Source: Microglena sp. YARC | Lineage: Eukaryota > Chlorophyta > Chlorophyceae > Chlamydomonadales > Chlamydomonadaceae | Direction of reading: 5' to 3' | DNA length: 64,000 nt | Assembly: GCA_022414725.1 (NCBI GenBank) | Contig: CM039464.1 | Span: 14,564,973 to 14,628,972 of the forward strand | In this document: in pieces, positions 49,301 to 62,300 of the stretch | Position numbering within the stretch: the first letter of the stretch is position 1 | How the letters are laid out: each line of letters begins with the position of its first letter | The notes under the pieces: generated by a model | Database searches by the model: none | The model's input: only the letters and a program-made list of their open reading frames with translations | What the model was told of the DNA's origin: nothing | Made by a program: the position numbers and the translations under genes

Positions 49301-52300
49301 GTGCGAAAACCAGGCGATAGCGTGCGACTTCTTGAAGCCATCCAATACATCAACAAGACGTGGCCGTGGTGGCAGAGAAACCATGGGGCCAGGCATCTCA
49401 TTGTCCACCCAGGTGGGTGTAGGGAGGGAGGGAGGGACCAAGGGGGAGGGGGAGGCAGAGGTTGGGGCGGGTGGTGGTTTACGTGTATTTTGTATGTGTG
49501 GTGACAGTGTGTGGCTGCTTGAAAGCCGTCCAATACATCAACAAAACGTGGGCCATGGTGGCTGCGTCATCAGCGGGGCCGGGCATCTCGTTATTTTTCC
49601 CTGGTGGGCAAAGGGAGGGAGGAGAGGGACCGAGGGGGGAGGGTGAGGGGGGTGGGGGCGGGTGGGGGGGTATGCGTGTATTTGTATGTGTGATGATAGC
49701 TTGCGGCTGCTTGAAGCCATCTGAAACAAAAAAACAAGATGTGGCCGTGGTGGCAGAGAAAACATGGGCCAGGCATCTCATTATTTACCCTGGTGGGTAT
49801 GGGGAGGGAGGAGAGGGACCGAGGGGGGAGGGTGAGGGGGGTGGGGCGGGGTGGGGGGGTATGCGTGTATTTGTATGTGTGATGATAGCTTGCGGCTGCT
49901 TAAAGCCATCCAATACATCAACACAACGTGGCCATACTGGTGGCAGCGACATCATGGGGCCAGGCATCTCATCGTTCAACCTGGTGGGTATAGGGAGGGA
50001 GGAAGGGAGGAGGGAGGGAGGGAGGGGGGAGGGGGAGGGGGAGGCAGATGATGGGAGGGAGGGAGGGAAGGGAGCGAGGGGAGGGAGGGAGGTGGAGGGG
50101 GAGGGGAGGCAGATGATGGGGAGGGAGAGGATGCGGATGGGGAGGGGGGAGGGGCAGACAGACACTTTGAGCTAGCGGTCAGACGATTCAAACACAAGCC
50201 AACTATGTGTAAACCCTAAACCCAAAACCCTAAACCCTGTGTGTGCAGGAGATACTGGGCGTTCGGAGACGGTTCCAGAGGCAAGACGTGTGACCATTAA
50301 CAGGTGAGCACAAAAAAAAATTATAACGATATTTTTGCCCAAACGGGGTCAAACTAGCGATTGCTATAAATAGGGGTAAAAAAAGCCCTGCAAGACGTGT
50401 GACCATTAACAGGTGAGCCTAGGCAGGGCTTTTGTTTTCGAATCTGAAAGAGTTTTTTCTAGCTTTATGGTTTCAAGCCTCCTCCAGGGACAGCGTTTTA
50501 GTGCTTTTTATATGTAGCTTTTTGGGTGCATTTAGGGCACACACAAAAAACTGTTTTTCTTGGTTTTTTCCTTCTTTTTTCATAGCAATATTTTTGCCGA
50601 AACGGGGTCAAAACTAGCGATCGCTTTATATAGGGGTAAAAAAAGCCCTGAGCCTAGGGACCAGTACATCAGGCGGTAGTTAGTTAGCCTGGTTTAAGTT
50701 AGTAAATCAGGTGGTAGTTAGTTAGACTGGTGTTAGTTAGTAAATCAAGTGTAGTAGAATCATCCCCTCTGGATAATGTAGAAGCTTGCTTTATTCTTGG
50801 AGGCTGGGCAACCCTCGAACTGAACTCATGAACATGCATGCCTGGTGTGGTGGTCCGGTGCTTGTGGTGGTATTAGTGGTGGTGGTGGTGGTGGTGGTGT
50901 GGTACCGTGGTGGTTGGTATTAGTGGTGGTGGTGGTGGTGGTGATGGTGGTGGTGGTACCGGTGGTGGTGGTATTAGTGGTGGTGGTGGTGTGGTGGTGG
51001 TGGTGGTGATGGTGATGGTTGATGGTGATGGTGATGGTGATGGTGATGGTGATGGTGGTGATGGTGATGGTGGTGGATGGTGCTGGTGCTGGTGCTGGTG
51101 CTGGTGCTGGTGCTGGTGCTGGTGCTGGTTCTGGTCTGGTGCTGGTGCTGGTGGTGATCCTGGTGATGGTGCTGGTGGTGTGTGGTGATGGTGCTGGTAT
51201 TTAGTAGTGGTGGTGGCAGTGGTGGTATTAGTAGTGGTTGTGGGTAGTGGTGGTGATATTAGTGGTTCGGTGGTGGTACGGTGGTGGTGGTATTAGTGGT
51301 GGGTGGTGATGGTGGCGGTGGTGATGGTGGTGGTGGTGGTGGTATTAGTAGTGGTGGTGGCAGTGGTGGTATTAGTAGTGGTTGTGGTAGTGGTGGTGAT
51401 ATGAGTGGTGGTGGTGGTGGTAGTGTTATTAGTGGTGGTGGTGGTGGTGAGCCCTATCCCCTTAATCCATACCAAACTATGCCCCTCCCCTCCACCACGC
51501 ATCACGCCACCATGCACCACAAACCACGCACCTCTCCCCATCCTCCCTACCACCCACTGTCCCCCTCTCACATCACCTACAGAACCCACTCACCCCATCC
51601 TTCCTACCACCCCCTGTCATCCTTTCACATTATCCACTCATCACACACCACTCACCGCGCACCACTCACTACTCACCACTCACCCCATCCTCCCTCACAC
51701 ACCCTGCGCTCCTTCTATATTAACCACCCACCACACACCACTCACTGCGCACCACTCACCACTCACCCCATCCTCCCTCCCACACCCTGCCCTCCTTCTA
51801 TATTAACCACCCACCACACACCACTCACTGCGCACCACACTCACCACTCACCCATCCTCCCTCCCACACCCCTGCCTCCTTCTATATTAACCACCCACCA
51901 CACACACTCACTCACCACTCCGCGCACCTCTCACCCCCTCTTCACCCCATCCTCCCTCCCACCACCCTACCCCTCCTCTATATTAACCACCCACCACACA
52001 CCACTCACCGCGCACCACTCACCCCATCCTCCCTCCCACACCCTGCCCTCCTTCTATATTAACACCCACCACACACCACTCACCGCGCACCACTCACCAT
52101 TCACCCCATCCTCCCTCCCACACCCTGCACTCCTTCTACATTAACCACCCACCACACACCACTCACTGCGCACCACTCACCACTCACTCCATCCTCTCTC
52201 CCACACCCTGCCCTCCTTCTATATTAACCACCCACCACACACCACTCACCGCGCACCACTCACCACTCACCCCATCCTCCCTCCCACACCCTGCCCTCCT

Positions 52301-55300
52301 TCTACATTAACCACCCACCACACACCACTCACTGCGCACCACTCACCACTCACCCCATCCTCCCTCACACACCCTGCCCTCCTTCTATATTAACCACCCA
52401 CCACACACCACTCACTGCGCACCACTCACCACTCACCCCATCCTCCCTCCCACACCCTGCCCTCCTTCTATATTAACCGCCCACCACAAACCACTCACTG
52501 CGCACCACTCACCACTCACCCCATCCTCCCAACCACCCCCTGTCCTCCTTTCACATGATCCACTCATCACTCTCCACTCACCACTCACAACATCTGCTCT
52601 TCCAACCCCTGCCCCCCTTTCACAGTACCTGGATAACCCACTGGGGCCTGACACAAGACTGCCCACGTTCGGGTTATCGTGGTTCCCATCGTCCTGACAA
52701 GGTAGGAGGGGGGCACAATAGCTGCACACCGAGGACATTCAAACATGCATAAATATGCCACCGGATTGTGACACAAGACTGCCCACGTTCGGTTAATCGT
52801 GGTTCCCATCGTCCTGACAAGGTACATGGGGGTGCACAATAGCTGCATACAAACATGCATAAATAAGCCACATACATAAGCCACTGGGGCCTGACACAAG
52901 ACTGCCCCACGTTCGAGGTTAATCGTGGTTCCCATTCGGTCCTGACAAGGTAGGAGGGGGGCACGATAGCTGCATACCGAGGACATACAAACATGCATAA
53001 ATAAGCCACCGGATTGTGACACAAGACTGCCCACGTTCGGGTTATCGTGGTTCCCATCGTCCTGACAAGGTACTTGGGGGTGCACAATAGCCGCATACAT
53101 ACATGCATAAATAAGCCACATACATAAGCCAATTCAGTGTGACACAAGACTGCCCACGTTTGGGTTATCGTGGTGCCCATCGTCCTGACAAGGTAGGAGG
53201 GGGGCACAATAGCTGCACACCAAGGACATACAAACATGCATACATAGGACATACAACATGCATAAATTTGCCACCAGAACGTGACACAAGACTGCCCATG
53301 ACCGGGTTATCCTAGCTTCCATTGTCCTGACAAGGTAGGAGGGGGGCACAATAGCCGCATACTAAAATGCATAAATAAGCCGCATACCTAAGCCAATGCA
53401 GTGTGACACAAGACTGCCCATGATCAGCTTGGCCTGGTGCCCATCGTCCAGACAAGGTAGGAGGGGGGGCAAAATAGCCGCATACAAACATCCATTAATA
53501 AGCCGCATAACTAAGCCAATGCAGTGTGACACAAGACTGCCCACGTTTAGCTTGGCCTGGTGCTCATCGTCCTGACAAGGTACATGGGGGTGCACAATAG
53601 AGGCACGCAGAGGACAGACAAACATGCATACATAAGCCACTGTGGTGTGACATAAAGACTACCACGTTCTGAAAAGGTAGGAGGGAGTGAAATTGAAATT
53701 GTTACATCCGTGTAAAAATACAGGAAAGGGTTACTCACTAGGGGGGGGGACGCGGATGTTAAGGACACCACAGCGTAAGCCGGAGCTAGCTATAGTCACC
53801 GTAGGACACCAATGAGAAGATCACCGCCGATGCAAGCACCGTGGCCACATTATACCAGTGCACCGTAAGGAGGGGAGCATATAATGCTGAACCTTTCTCG
53901 TGAACATTGATTTTGGGATGAGATTGCTATATTTGTATTTGGCATTGTCATTGTAGTGCCCATTTATATTGGAGCACTACACCCATGCTCAGTGTTTCAT
54001 TTTTCGACGACGCGTCGCCATTCCGTCGCCATTCCGTAGAATGTTACGCCCCTCCCCCCCGATATCGGGACGCGCTGCCCCCCGACCCCATCCAGGGCTC
54101 GCGCTTCGCGCTCCGCATGCAATGGTCTTACGCAACAACTATCCTGAAATCAGGGTTGAGTAGCCCATGTAGCTACTCAACCTGGACTGCAGAAATCTGA
54201 AATAAAAAACACTGCCCATGCTCAGTTGCCTGCCTTCCCCTACATCTACCTTATTCCCCCATACAGGGCATTGTAGTGCCCAACTATCCCTTTCCCTCAT
54301 TTGTTTTAAATTGTAGTGCCCGACAAACCCCTTTCCCCCATTTTGTTTTTTTACATCGTAGTGCTCAACTACCCCTTTCCCACATTACAGGACATTTTTT
54401 GTTGCCCAACTTTTCTTTCACCCATTTTTTACATTATAGTGCCCCAACAACCCCTTTCCCCCATTTTGATTTTCCATTACATTGTATGTGCCCACTTCCC
54501 CTTTGCCCCTATACAAGACATTTAGTGCTCAACCAATCCCTTTCCCCCATTTTCTGCTGTACATTTAGTGGCCCAAACTACCCCTTTCCCTACTTTATGG
54601 TTTTACATTGTAGTGCCCAACAACCCCTTTCCCCATGCCAGGACATTGAAGGCCCAACTACCCCTTTCCCCCATTTTACTATACATTGTAGTGCCAAAAT
54701 ATCCCGTTCCCCCGATTTCGTGTTCACATGTGTATGCCCAACAACCTTTTTCCCCATGGCAGGACATTGTAGTGCCCCAACTGGCTTGAAACAGGAGGCG
54801 TTTTATCACGAAGGCCCCCTCCACCCACTCACCGCTGATGACGGCGAAGATTTCAAGCGAGAAATGATGTTTGTTGGTACGACATTATGAATAAATTCGA
54901 AAGGGAGGGGGGGAGGGTGTTGCAGGGGGAGGGCGAGGGGTGTCTACAGGGGGAGGAAAGGAGGAGAGGGGGAGGGGGAGGGCAGGGGAAGGGGGGGAGG
55001 GGGAGGAGGCGAGGAGGGGTGTCTACAGGGAGGAAAGGGGAGGAGGGAGGGGGAGGCAAGGAGGGGGGAGGGAGACGTCTACAGGGGAGGGAGCGAGGGA
55101 GGAGAGAGTGAGAGAGGAGGAGAGCAAGGAGGAGGGAAGACGGCAAGGGAGGGGAGGAGCGGTCAATGACGGAGGCCGAGGAGGAGGATGGAGAGGGCAA
55201 GGGAGGAGCGCGAAGAGGGCCAGGAGAGGGAGGCGAGAGAGGCACGGCGCCCTGAAGCGAGGCCAGCCGTACTACTAGATGTATAACTAGTAGCGGACTT

Positions 55301-58300
55301 ATCCCTATGTTGAAATCTTCTTGGCAACGATGGATTCTCCATTGGTGCATCGAGTCTTCACGACTAACTGATTACGTCAACCTGGGTGCGCCGTGATATA
55401 AACGTCCAATAAGCAAAACAAACGATTGAGGCAAAGTTGGATAAGGGATCCTCTCTTTCTCAGATTGAATGGAGTAAGTTTTGTCACAAGCTTGCAGCAC
55501 TTAAGCTAGTTTAAGACATAACACAATTATGCGGTACGAATAAGCTATGGGTGGATACATCCACCGATGATGAATGTTGATATAAAACATGCATTCGGCA
55601 GTGATGAAGGACTAGATGAAGGCGTGAATCAAGGCAAAAAAGAGATAGCTCGGCGGCGGGCTCGTGGGCGTTGCGAAAGCGGTGACGATAGCATCAGCTT
55701 TGACGACAAGGTCGGGCGATTCGAGATTAGCTGCTGGTTGCACGCGAAGCTATCTGCCAACGCGCATTTCCGTTGTTAGAGCGGGGAATTAGTAGATACG
55801 CCTTGCAATAACCTGACGTTTAAGTCGGTGTACAGGGTCGGCCTCGGTGTGAACGAGTAATAGTGCACGAGAGTGGTGGGTGCTGAGGGGGGGGCGGGGG
55901 GGGGGGGGTGTACTGGCGCGTGCCTATCAGGACTGGTAATTATGGTGGGGGGATGGTGGTTAATGTGGGGCAGCGATTTCCACCTGCCGCCTTGAAAGAG
56001 CAGAGAATTTTTCTCTGTGCTTGTCACCTGGTAATCGCAGAGCTGGACGCGCAGTAGCAGTTCTGTGGAAATAAAAAAACACGAGTAACCTGCCCCGAGT
56101 TGCAAGCAAATTGAAGAACGGTTCTTCAGCTTCACCCCCCCTGGAAAGGCGTTCACAATTGTAATTTAGTAGTATAGTTGGTAGGGAAGGTCCACAAGTG
56201 GTGGGCGAAGTCGGTTCCGGAGGGTGGTTCAGTGTCTGTACGTACGTATTCCCATATAGTCAAACTTTTCCAATTAATATCATGGCCTGGTGGGGCGTAA
56301 CCGGCTATACAATAAGCAGAGATCCTGTGGTACGACGGTAGAATACAGAAACGGAGCTGCTACTTTACCTGTTGTTAGTGGCTACCATGGCGGTTGGAAC
56401 AGCGTCCGCAAACACCTAAAGTGCACCCCATGAGGGATTCAAACCGAATCTCTCTCTTGGNNNNNNNNNNNNNNNNNNNNNNNNNNNNNNNNNNNNNNNN
56501 NNNNNNNNNNNNNNNNNNNNNNNNNNNNNNNNNNNNNNNNNNNNNNNNNNNNNNNNNNNNNNNNNNNNNNNNNNNNNNNNNNNNNNNNNNNNNNNNNNNN
56601 NNNNNNNNNNNNNNNNNNNNNNNNNNNNNNNNNNNNNNNNNNNNNNNNNNNNNNNNNNNNNNNNNNNNNNNNNNNNNNNNNNNNNNNNNNNNNNNNNNNN
56701 NNNNNNNNNNNNNNNNNNNNNNNNNNNNNNNNNNNNNNNNNNNNNNNNNNNNNNNNNNNNNNNNNNNNNNNNNNNNNNNNNNNNNNNNNNNNNNNNNNNN
56801 NNNNNNNNNNNNNNNNNNNNNNNNNNNNNNNNNNNNNNNNNNNNNNNNNNNNNNNNNNNNNNNNNNNNNNNNNNNNNNNNNNNNNNNNNNNNNNNNNNNN
56901 NNNNNNNNNNNNNNNNNNNNNNNNNNNNNNNNNNNNNNNNNNNNNNNNNNNNNNNNNNNNNNNNNNNNNNNNNNNNNNNNNNNNNNNNNNNNNNNNNNNN
57001 NNNNNNNNNNNNNNNNNNNNNNNNNNNNNNNNNNNNNNNNNNNNNNNNNNNNNNNNNNNNNNNNNNNNNNNNNNNNNNNNNNNNNNNNNNNNNNNNNNNN
57101 NNNNNNNNNNNNNNNNNNNNNNNNNNNNNNNNNNNNNNNNNNNNNNNNNNNNNNNNNNNNNNNNNNNNNNNNNNNNNNNNNNNNNNNNNNNNNNNNNNNN
57201 NNNNNNNNNNNNNNNNNNNNNNNNNNNNNNNNNNNNNNNNNNNNNNNNNNNNNNNNNNNNNNNNNNNNNNNNNNNNNNNNNNNNNNNNNNNNNNNNNNNN
57301 NNNNNNNNNNNNNNNNNNNNNNNNNNNNNNNNNNNNNNNNNNNNNNNNNNNNNNNNNNNNNNNNNNNNNNNNNNNNNNNNNNNNNNNNNNNNNNNNNNNN
57401 NNNNNNNNNNNNNNNNNNNNNNNNNNNNNNNNNNNNNNNNNNNNNNNNNNNNNNNNNNNNTGAAGAGAGATTCTTTGTCTTGTCTTTCTGGCTGTCACTA
57501 CTGCTGATAAGTCATTGGTACCAAGCAGTGGGGAAGGGGAGAGGGGGGAGAGGGTTGAGGATGGATAGGGAGAGGGGAGAGAGTGGTATCTTGTCTTCGT
57601 CTTGTTTCACACCCGTCTACCTCACTGCGCTAAGTTTATGGGTGAAGTATTCTTAGTTGAGGTGTTCACTATCTGCCAACATACTATCTCACCCCACTCC
57701 AACCCTCCAAAGTATGTAGTAGCCCCTGCCACCGCCATACACACACATAACACACATTCGTAAACAATCCTAACCCTCCCCCCCTCCCCCTCCTATACCT
57801 CGTGTTTGTTAAATTCTTTCTCATACCTGATCATCATGGCCCTAACTGGTGGTGGATCATTGTCATTCGTCATATTCACCTTCTTTGCTGCAAACTGTCC
57901 TGCCTGCCTTGCCTGCTGCCTGTGCCTGCCTGCTGTGCTGCCTCTGGCTCTGTCTGCCTGCTGATTTTTGCCGCCACCTGTGCATGCCTGCTTGGCTGCT
58001 TGCCTGTCTCACGCGCCCCAAACCTTGCTCTGTCCTACCGATACTCTGCCCACTACCCTCCCCCCTCCGACATCCTGTCCTGCAGCAACACGCCGTCCCC
58101 GGCCTACCTGCCTATGCCCGCACACCAGCCTGCCTGCCTGCATACCTTAACCTGCCTGACTCGCTTGTCTGTGAAACCTGCCTGCCTGTCTGCACTCGTG
58201 CCAAAGCCTAACTCTGCTAAACCCCACGTCACCTTCCAAACCATCATAGTACAGACAAACACAACTCACACCACAACCACAACACAATCACAAACCATCA

Positions 58301-59271
58301 CCCTCAACCTCTATACCCTCGTATTCATTACAGTTTTTGCTCAACCTGCTTCTATTGGCCCTTACTGGTGTGGACTCCAGTCATTGGCAATATTCGCCTT
58401 CTGACTGCACCCTGCCTACCTGCTATAACCCCAACTCCAACCTTCAAAACCTTCACAAGAACAAACACACATACACAAAACACAAAATCAACAACACTCA
58501 ACCAGCCAACCTCCTAACCTCGTGGTCGTTATACCTCCAAGTCCCGCTTCTGCCCTGGCCCAACTGGGGGGTGGCTTTGGTCATCAGGCAGATTGTTGCT
58601 GCATTAGTGGATGCATCCCTCTGCTGATAGGTGTGCATGTATGTATGTATTTAGTGTTATGGATGGATGGATGTTAAGTCAGGGGTAGGCCAGAATAGGC
58701 CAGATAGGCAGATAGGCAGATAGGCCAGATGGCTGACTCTATGCAATGCTCTTCGCCACGCACACAACCTTGCTGAGGTTCAACGAGGCAGGAGGACAGA
58801 CATCATTCAACCCTTAGGATGATCTATTGATCTCAGCCACCAACATGTCTCCAAATGTACCTACAGGCCCAAAAGGACAAGCTGGAGGGCGGACATCAAA
58901 GACGCCTAGACATAGCCTATAGAAGACAATTATAGAAATAGCACTTCCGGCTTAATTTTGCCTAGATTGCTTTTTTTGTATGCGTTAGATATTTAGGATG
59001 TATCTTCTCTGGGCTAGATTACTGTCGACTTTGGAATTCGTCCTTCAATCATTATTGAGAATGGAAAGAGTTTTTTTGTTGATCTTATTTTAATAAGGAG
59101 CCCCCCTACCCCCCCCTTCACTAGATCTTAGTTAGTTGGGCCTTATCTTGTTTTTTCTCATAACACGGGTTGACTATATGACTTTTATTCCTAATGATAT
59201 TTGGTGTTTTGATTACTGTGGTGGCTGGACCGCAAAAATTAAAATTGCGTAACACCGTTAACCAGAGAGAG

Positions 59272-59330
<59 letters not shown>

Positions 59331-59331
59331 G

Positions 59332-59373
<42 letters not shown>

Positions 59374-62300
59374 CAGTATCCCTGGCCCCCTCCCAAAACT
59401 CCCATACCCACCCGTAATATTTTATTTCAATACCTAAAACTGAATTGGGCTACCTCTGAACAGTAACATACGTGCACCAACACCTGATGCAGGTGACCAT
59501 GTGCTACAACCCTTTGAGCCTGAGCTTGATTGGGAGCAAGTTCTCTTATTGCTGTTCGCTCAAGACGATATTGCCTCGACTGCATGAGATCTTGGCTGCG
59601 GTCACACCTGCGCAGCACACGGAGATGAGGGTGAGTCAAGCACCTCACACACAAACACACACACACACTCACACACTCACCTGCATGAGATCTTGGCTGC
59701 TGTCACACCGGAGGCCGCCGTGCGCAGCACAAGGAGATGAGGGTGAGTCAAGCCCTCACTCACAAACACACACACACTCACACACTTCACATGCATGTGA
59801 TCTTGGCTGCAGTCACACCTGCCCACAGCCACAAGGAGATGAGGGTGAGTCAGAGACTGATACCCTCACACACAAACACACACACATAATCACACACACA
59901 TACACACAAAAACACACACTATGGAATTCCTCCACGGCATCGCATCCCTGCACACCTCACGCCATGCCATGATCTTGGCTGCTGTCACACCTTTCCAGCA
60001 CAAGGAGATAGGGTGTGTCAAGCGCCTTTCAACACACCCACACACGCACACACCCATACCCAAATGCCCGTTTTGTGGTGTGCGAGCCAAGAGGCGGCAT
60101 AAAAACTTAGCATGTGTAGCATGTCTTGCCTGGGCCTAAATCCCACCTTAACCCACCTAACTATGGGCATTGGCAACAAGCATGAGCAATTTCCCTAAAC
60201 ACTGCACTTAAATGGAGGTTTCCACAATGTGTATTGGGACTATATTGTAGGGATTTAAATCACAATCAACAAGTCCTATGCAGCGTCGCAAGCGACGCGG
60301 ACAATTGGCGGAGTGTTCTGGCAACGGATCGAAAGGAACGATGGAACTGACTGAAGCGAGTTAGTTACACGGCCGTTGGGTGACGTGTCAGGCTTCAAAT
60401 TTTTTCGCGTAAAAAACGGACAAATGGGTAAACATGGGTGCTCCCGCCCCCTTGAAGAGGGGGCTCCGCCAAAAATCACTATCTTTACTAGCATTATTAT
60501 TGATTTTAAACTGGCATGTTTGCTGCATGCTGTGATTGGTGTATCATATATGTATATCAATATATATGTATATATATAAAAATGTATGTTGGAATGATCA
60601 CACGAGCAAACCATCAGGGGACAGCTGATATCATATCTAGTAGACAGCTGGTGCTAGAAGTAAATATGTTGTATTTCTGGTTGTATATCGACGAGATTCG
60701 AACTGGTGACTTGCTACAAAAAAAAAATTAGGTGTAGATGAGTATTTAGGCAGCTACATCCACATCATTTAGTTTGATGCTATTTCTTCCCTTTTTGGTG
60801 GTTGGGTGGTGGTGGTGGTGCGATGGTGGTGATGGTGGTGGTGATGGTGGTGTGGTCGGCAGTGGCAAGGCCCTGTGGTGAGTGGGTGGTGGTGGTGGTG
60901 ATGGGGGTGGTGGTCGCAGTGGCAAGGCCCTGTGGTGGTGGTGGTGGTGATGGTGGTGTGGTCGGCAGTGGCAAGGCCCTGTGGTGGTGGTGGTGGTGGT
61001 GGGTGGTGGTGGGGATGGTGGCTGTGGTCGGCAGTGGCAAGCCCTGTGGTGTTGGTGTTGGTGTGGTCGGCAGTGGCAAGGCCCTGCGATGGTGGTGGTG
61101 GTGGTGGTGTCGGTCGGCAGTTGGCAAGGCAGTCTGTTGGTGGTGGTGGTGGTGGTGATGGTGGTGTGGTTGTGGTGGTAGATGGTGGTGTGGAGTCTGG
61201 CAGTGGCAAGGCCCTGTGGTGGTGGTGGGTGGTGGTCGGTGATGGTGGGTGTGGTCGGCAGGTGTTGGATGGTGGTGGTGGTGGTTGGTGATGTGGTGGT
61301 GGTGGTGGTGGTGGATGATGGTGGTGGTTCGGCAGTGGCAAGGCCTGTGGGGTGCTGGTGGTGGTGGTGGTGGTGGTGGTGGGGTGATGGGTGGTGTGGT
61401 GGTGATGGTGTGCGGCGGCAGTGGCAAGGCCCTGTGGTGGGTGGTGGTGTGATTGTGGTGGTGTGTGGATGGTGGTGGGTGGTGGTGGGGATGGTGGTTG
61501 GTCGGCAGTGGCAAGCCCTGTGGTGTGGTGGTGGTGGTGGTGATGGTGGTGTGGTCGCGATCGGCAAGGCTCCTGTGGTGCAGTGGAAGGCCTGGTGGTG
61601 GTTGGTTGATGGTGGTGTGTTCGGCAGTGGCAAGGCCTGTGGTGGTGGTGGTGGTGGTGATGGGTGGTGGTGTTGTGTGGTCGCAGTGGCACGGCCCCTG
61701 TGGTGTGGTGAATAAATATGTGGTGATGGCTGGTGTGGTGGTGTGGCAGTGTGATTGGTGTGGTCCGGGCCAGTGTTTGCCACACTGGTGGTGATGGTTC
61801 GGGTGGTCGGCCCAGTGGTGTGGTGGTGGTGATGGTGGTGTGTTGTGGTGATGTGATGTTGATGCTTTCGTTCTTCATTTTCCTTCGCCAATGGTACACA
61901 GAAGCTTAGCAATTGTTGCTGACCAAACATAATATATCAATAACATATATATCGAAGGTACCTCTTAATCAATTGCTTTGCAGCATCATTCATGTCTCTT
62001 CACCAACCCATTGTAACCATGTACACCTTCCTACATGCAATGGCTGTCACACACACCTCCCTCTATGTGATGGAAACTCCCCATAACTCCCCCCCCCCCC
62101 CCCCCCCCCCCCCCATTGCCACCCTCATAAACACACCTCCACCACCTGCTGCCCCACCCCCAGCCCCTTCAACCGATGGCTACCCCCCACACCTTCCTCC
62201 GCCTCATCTCTACCCCCCCTTCATTCGCCTCCCTCTACCCTCACTATGACTACCCCCAACCAGGGTACTACATGTGGTCATTTTTTGTTGCTTCAAAAGC

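Noticed and set aside
56394..57656. Open frames spanning the N run
   Set aside because: Unknown bases create no stops; no evidence of coding. Only the small YHGGWNSVR patch before the gap was kept, as a tentative exon.
60746..61930. Long His/Thr/Pro-rich open frames
   Set aside because: Translation of a GGT-rich minisatellite; open in several frames at once.
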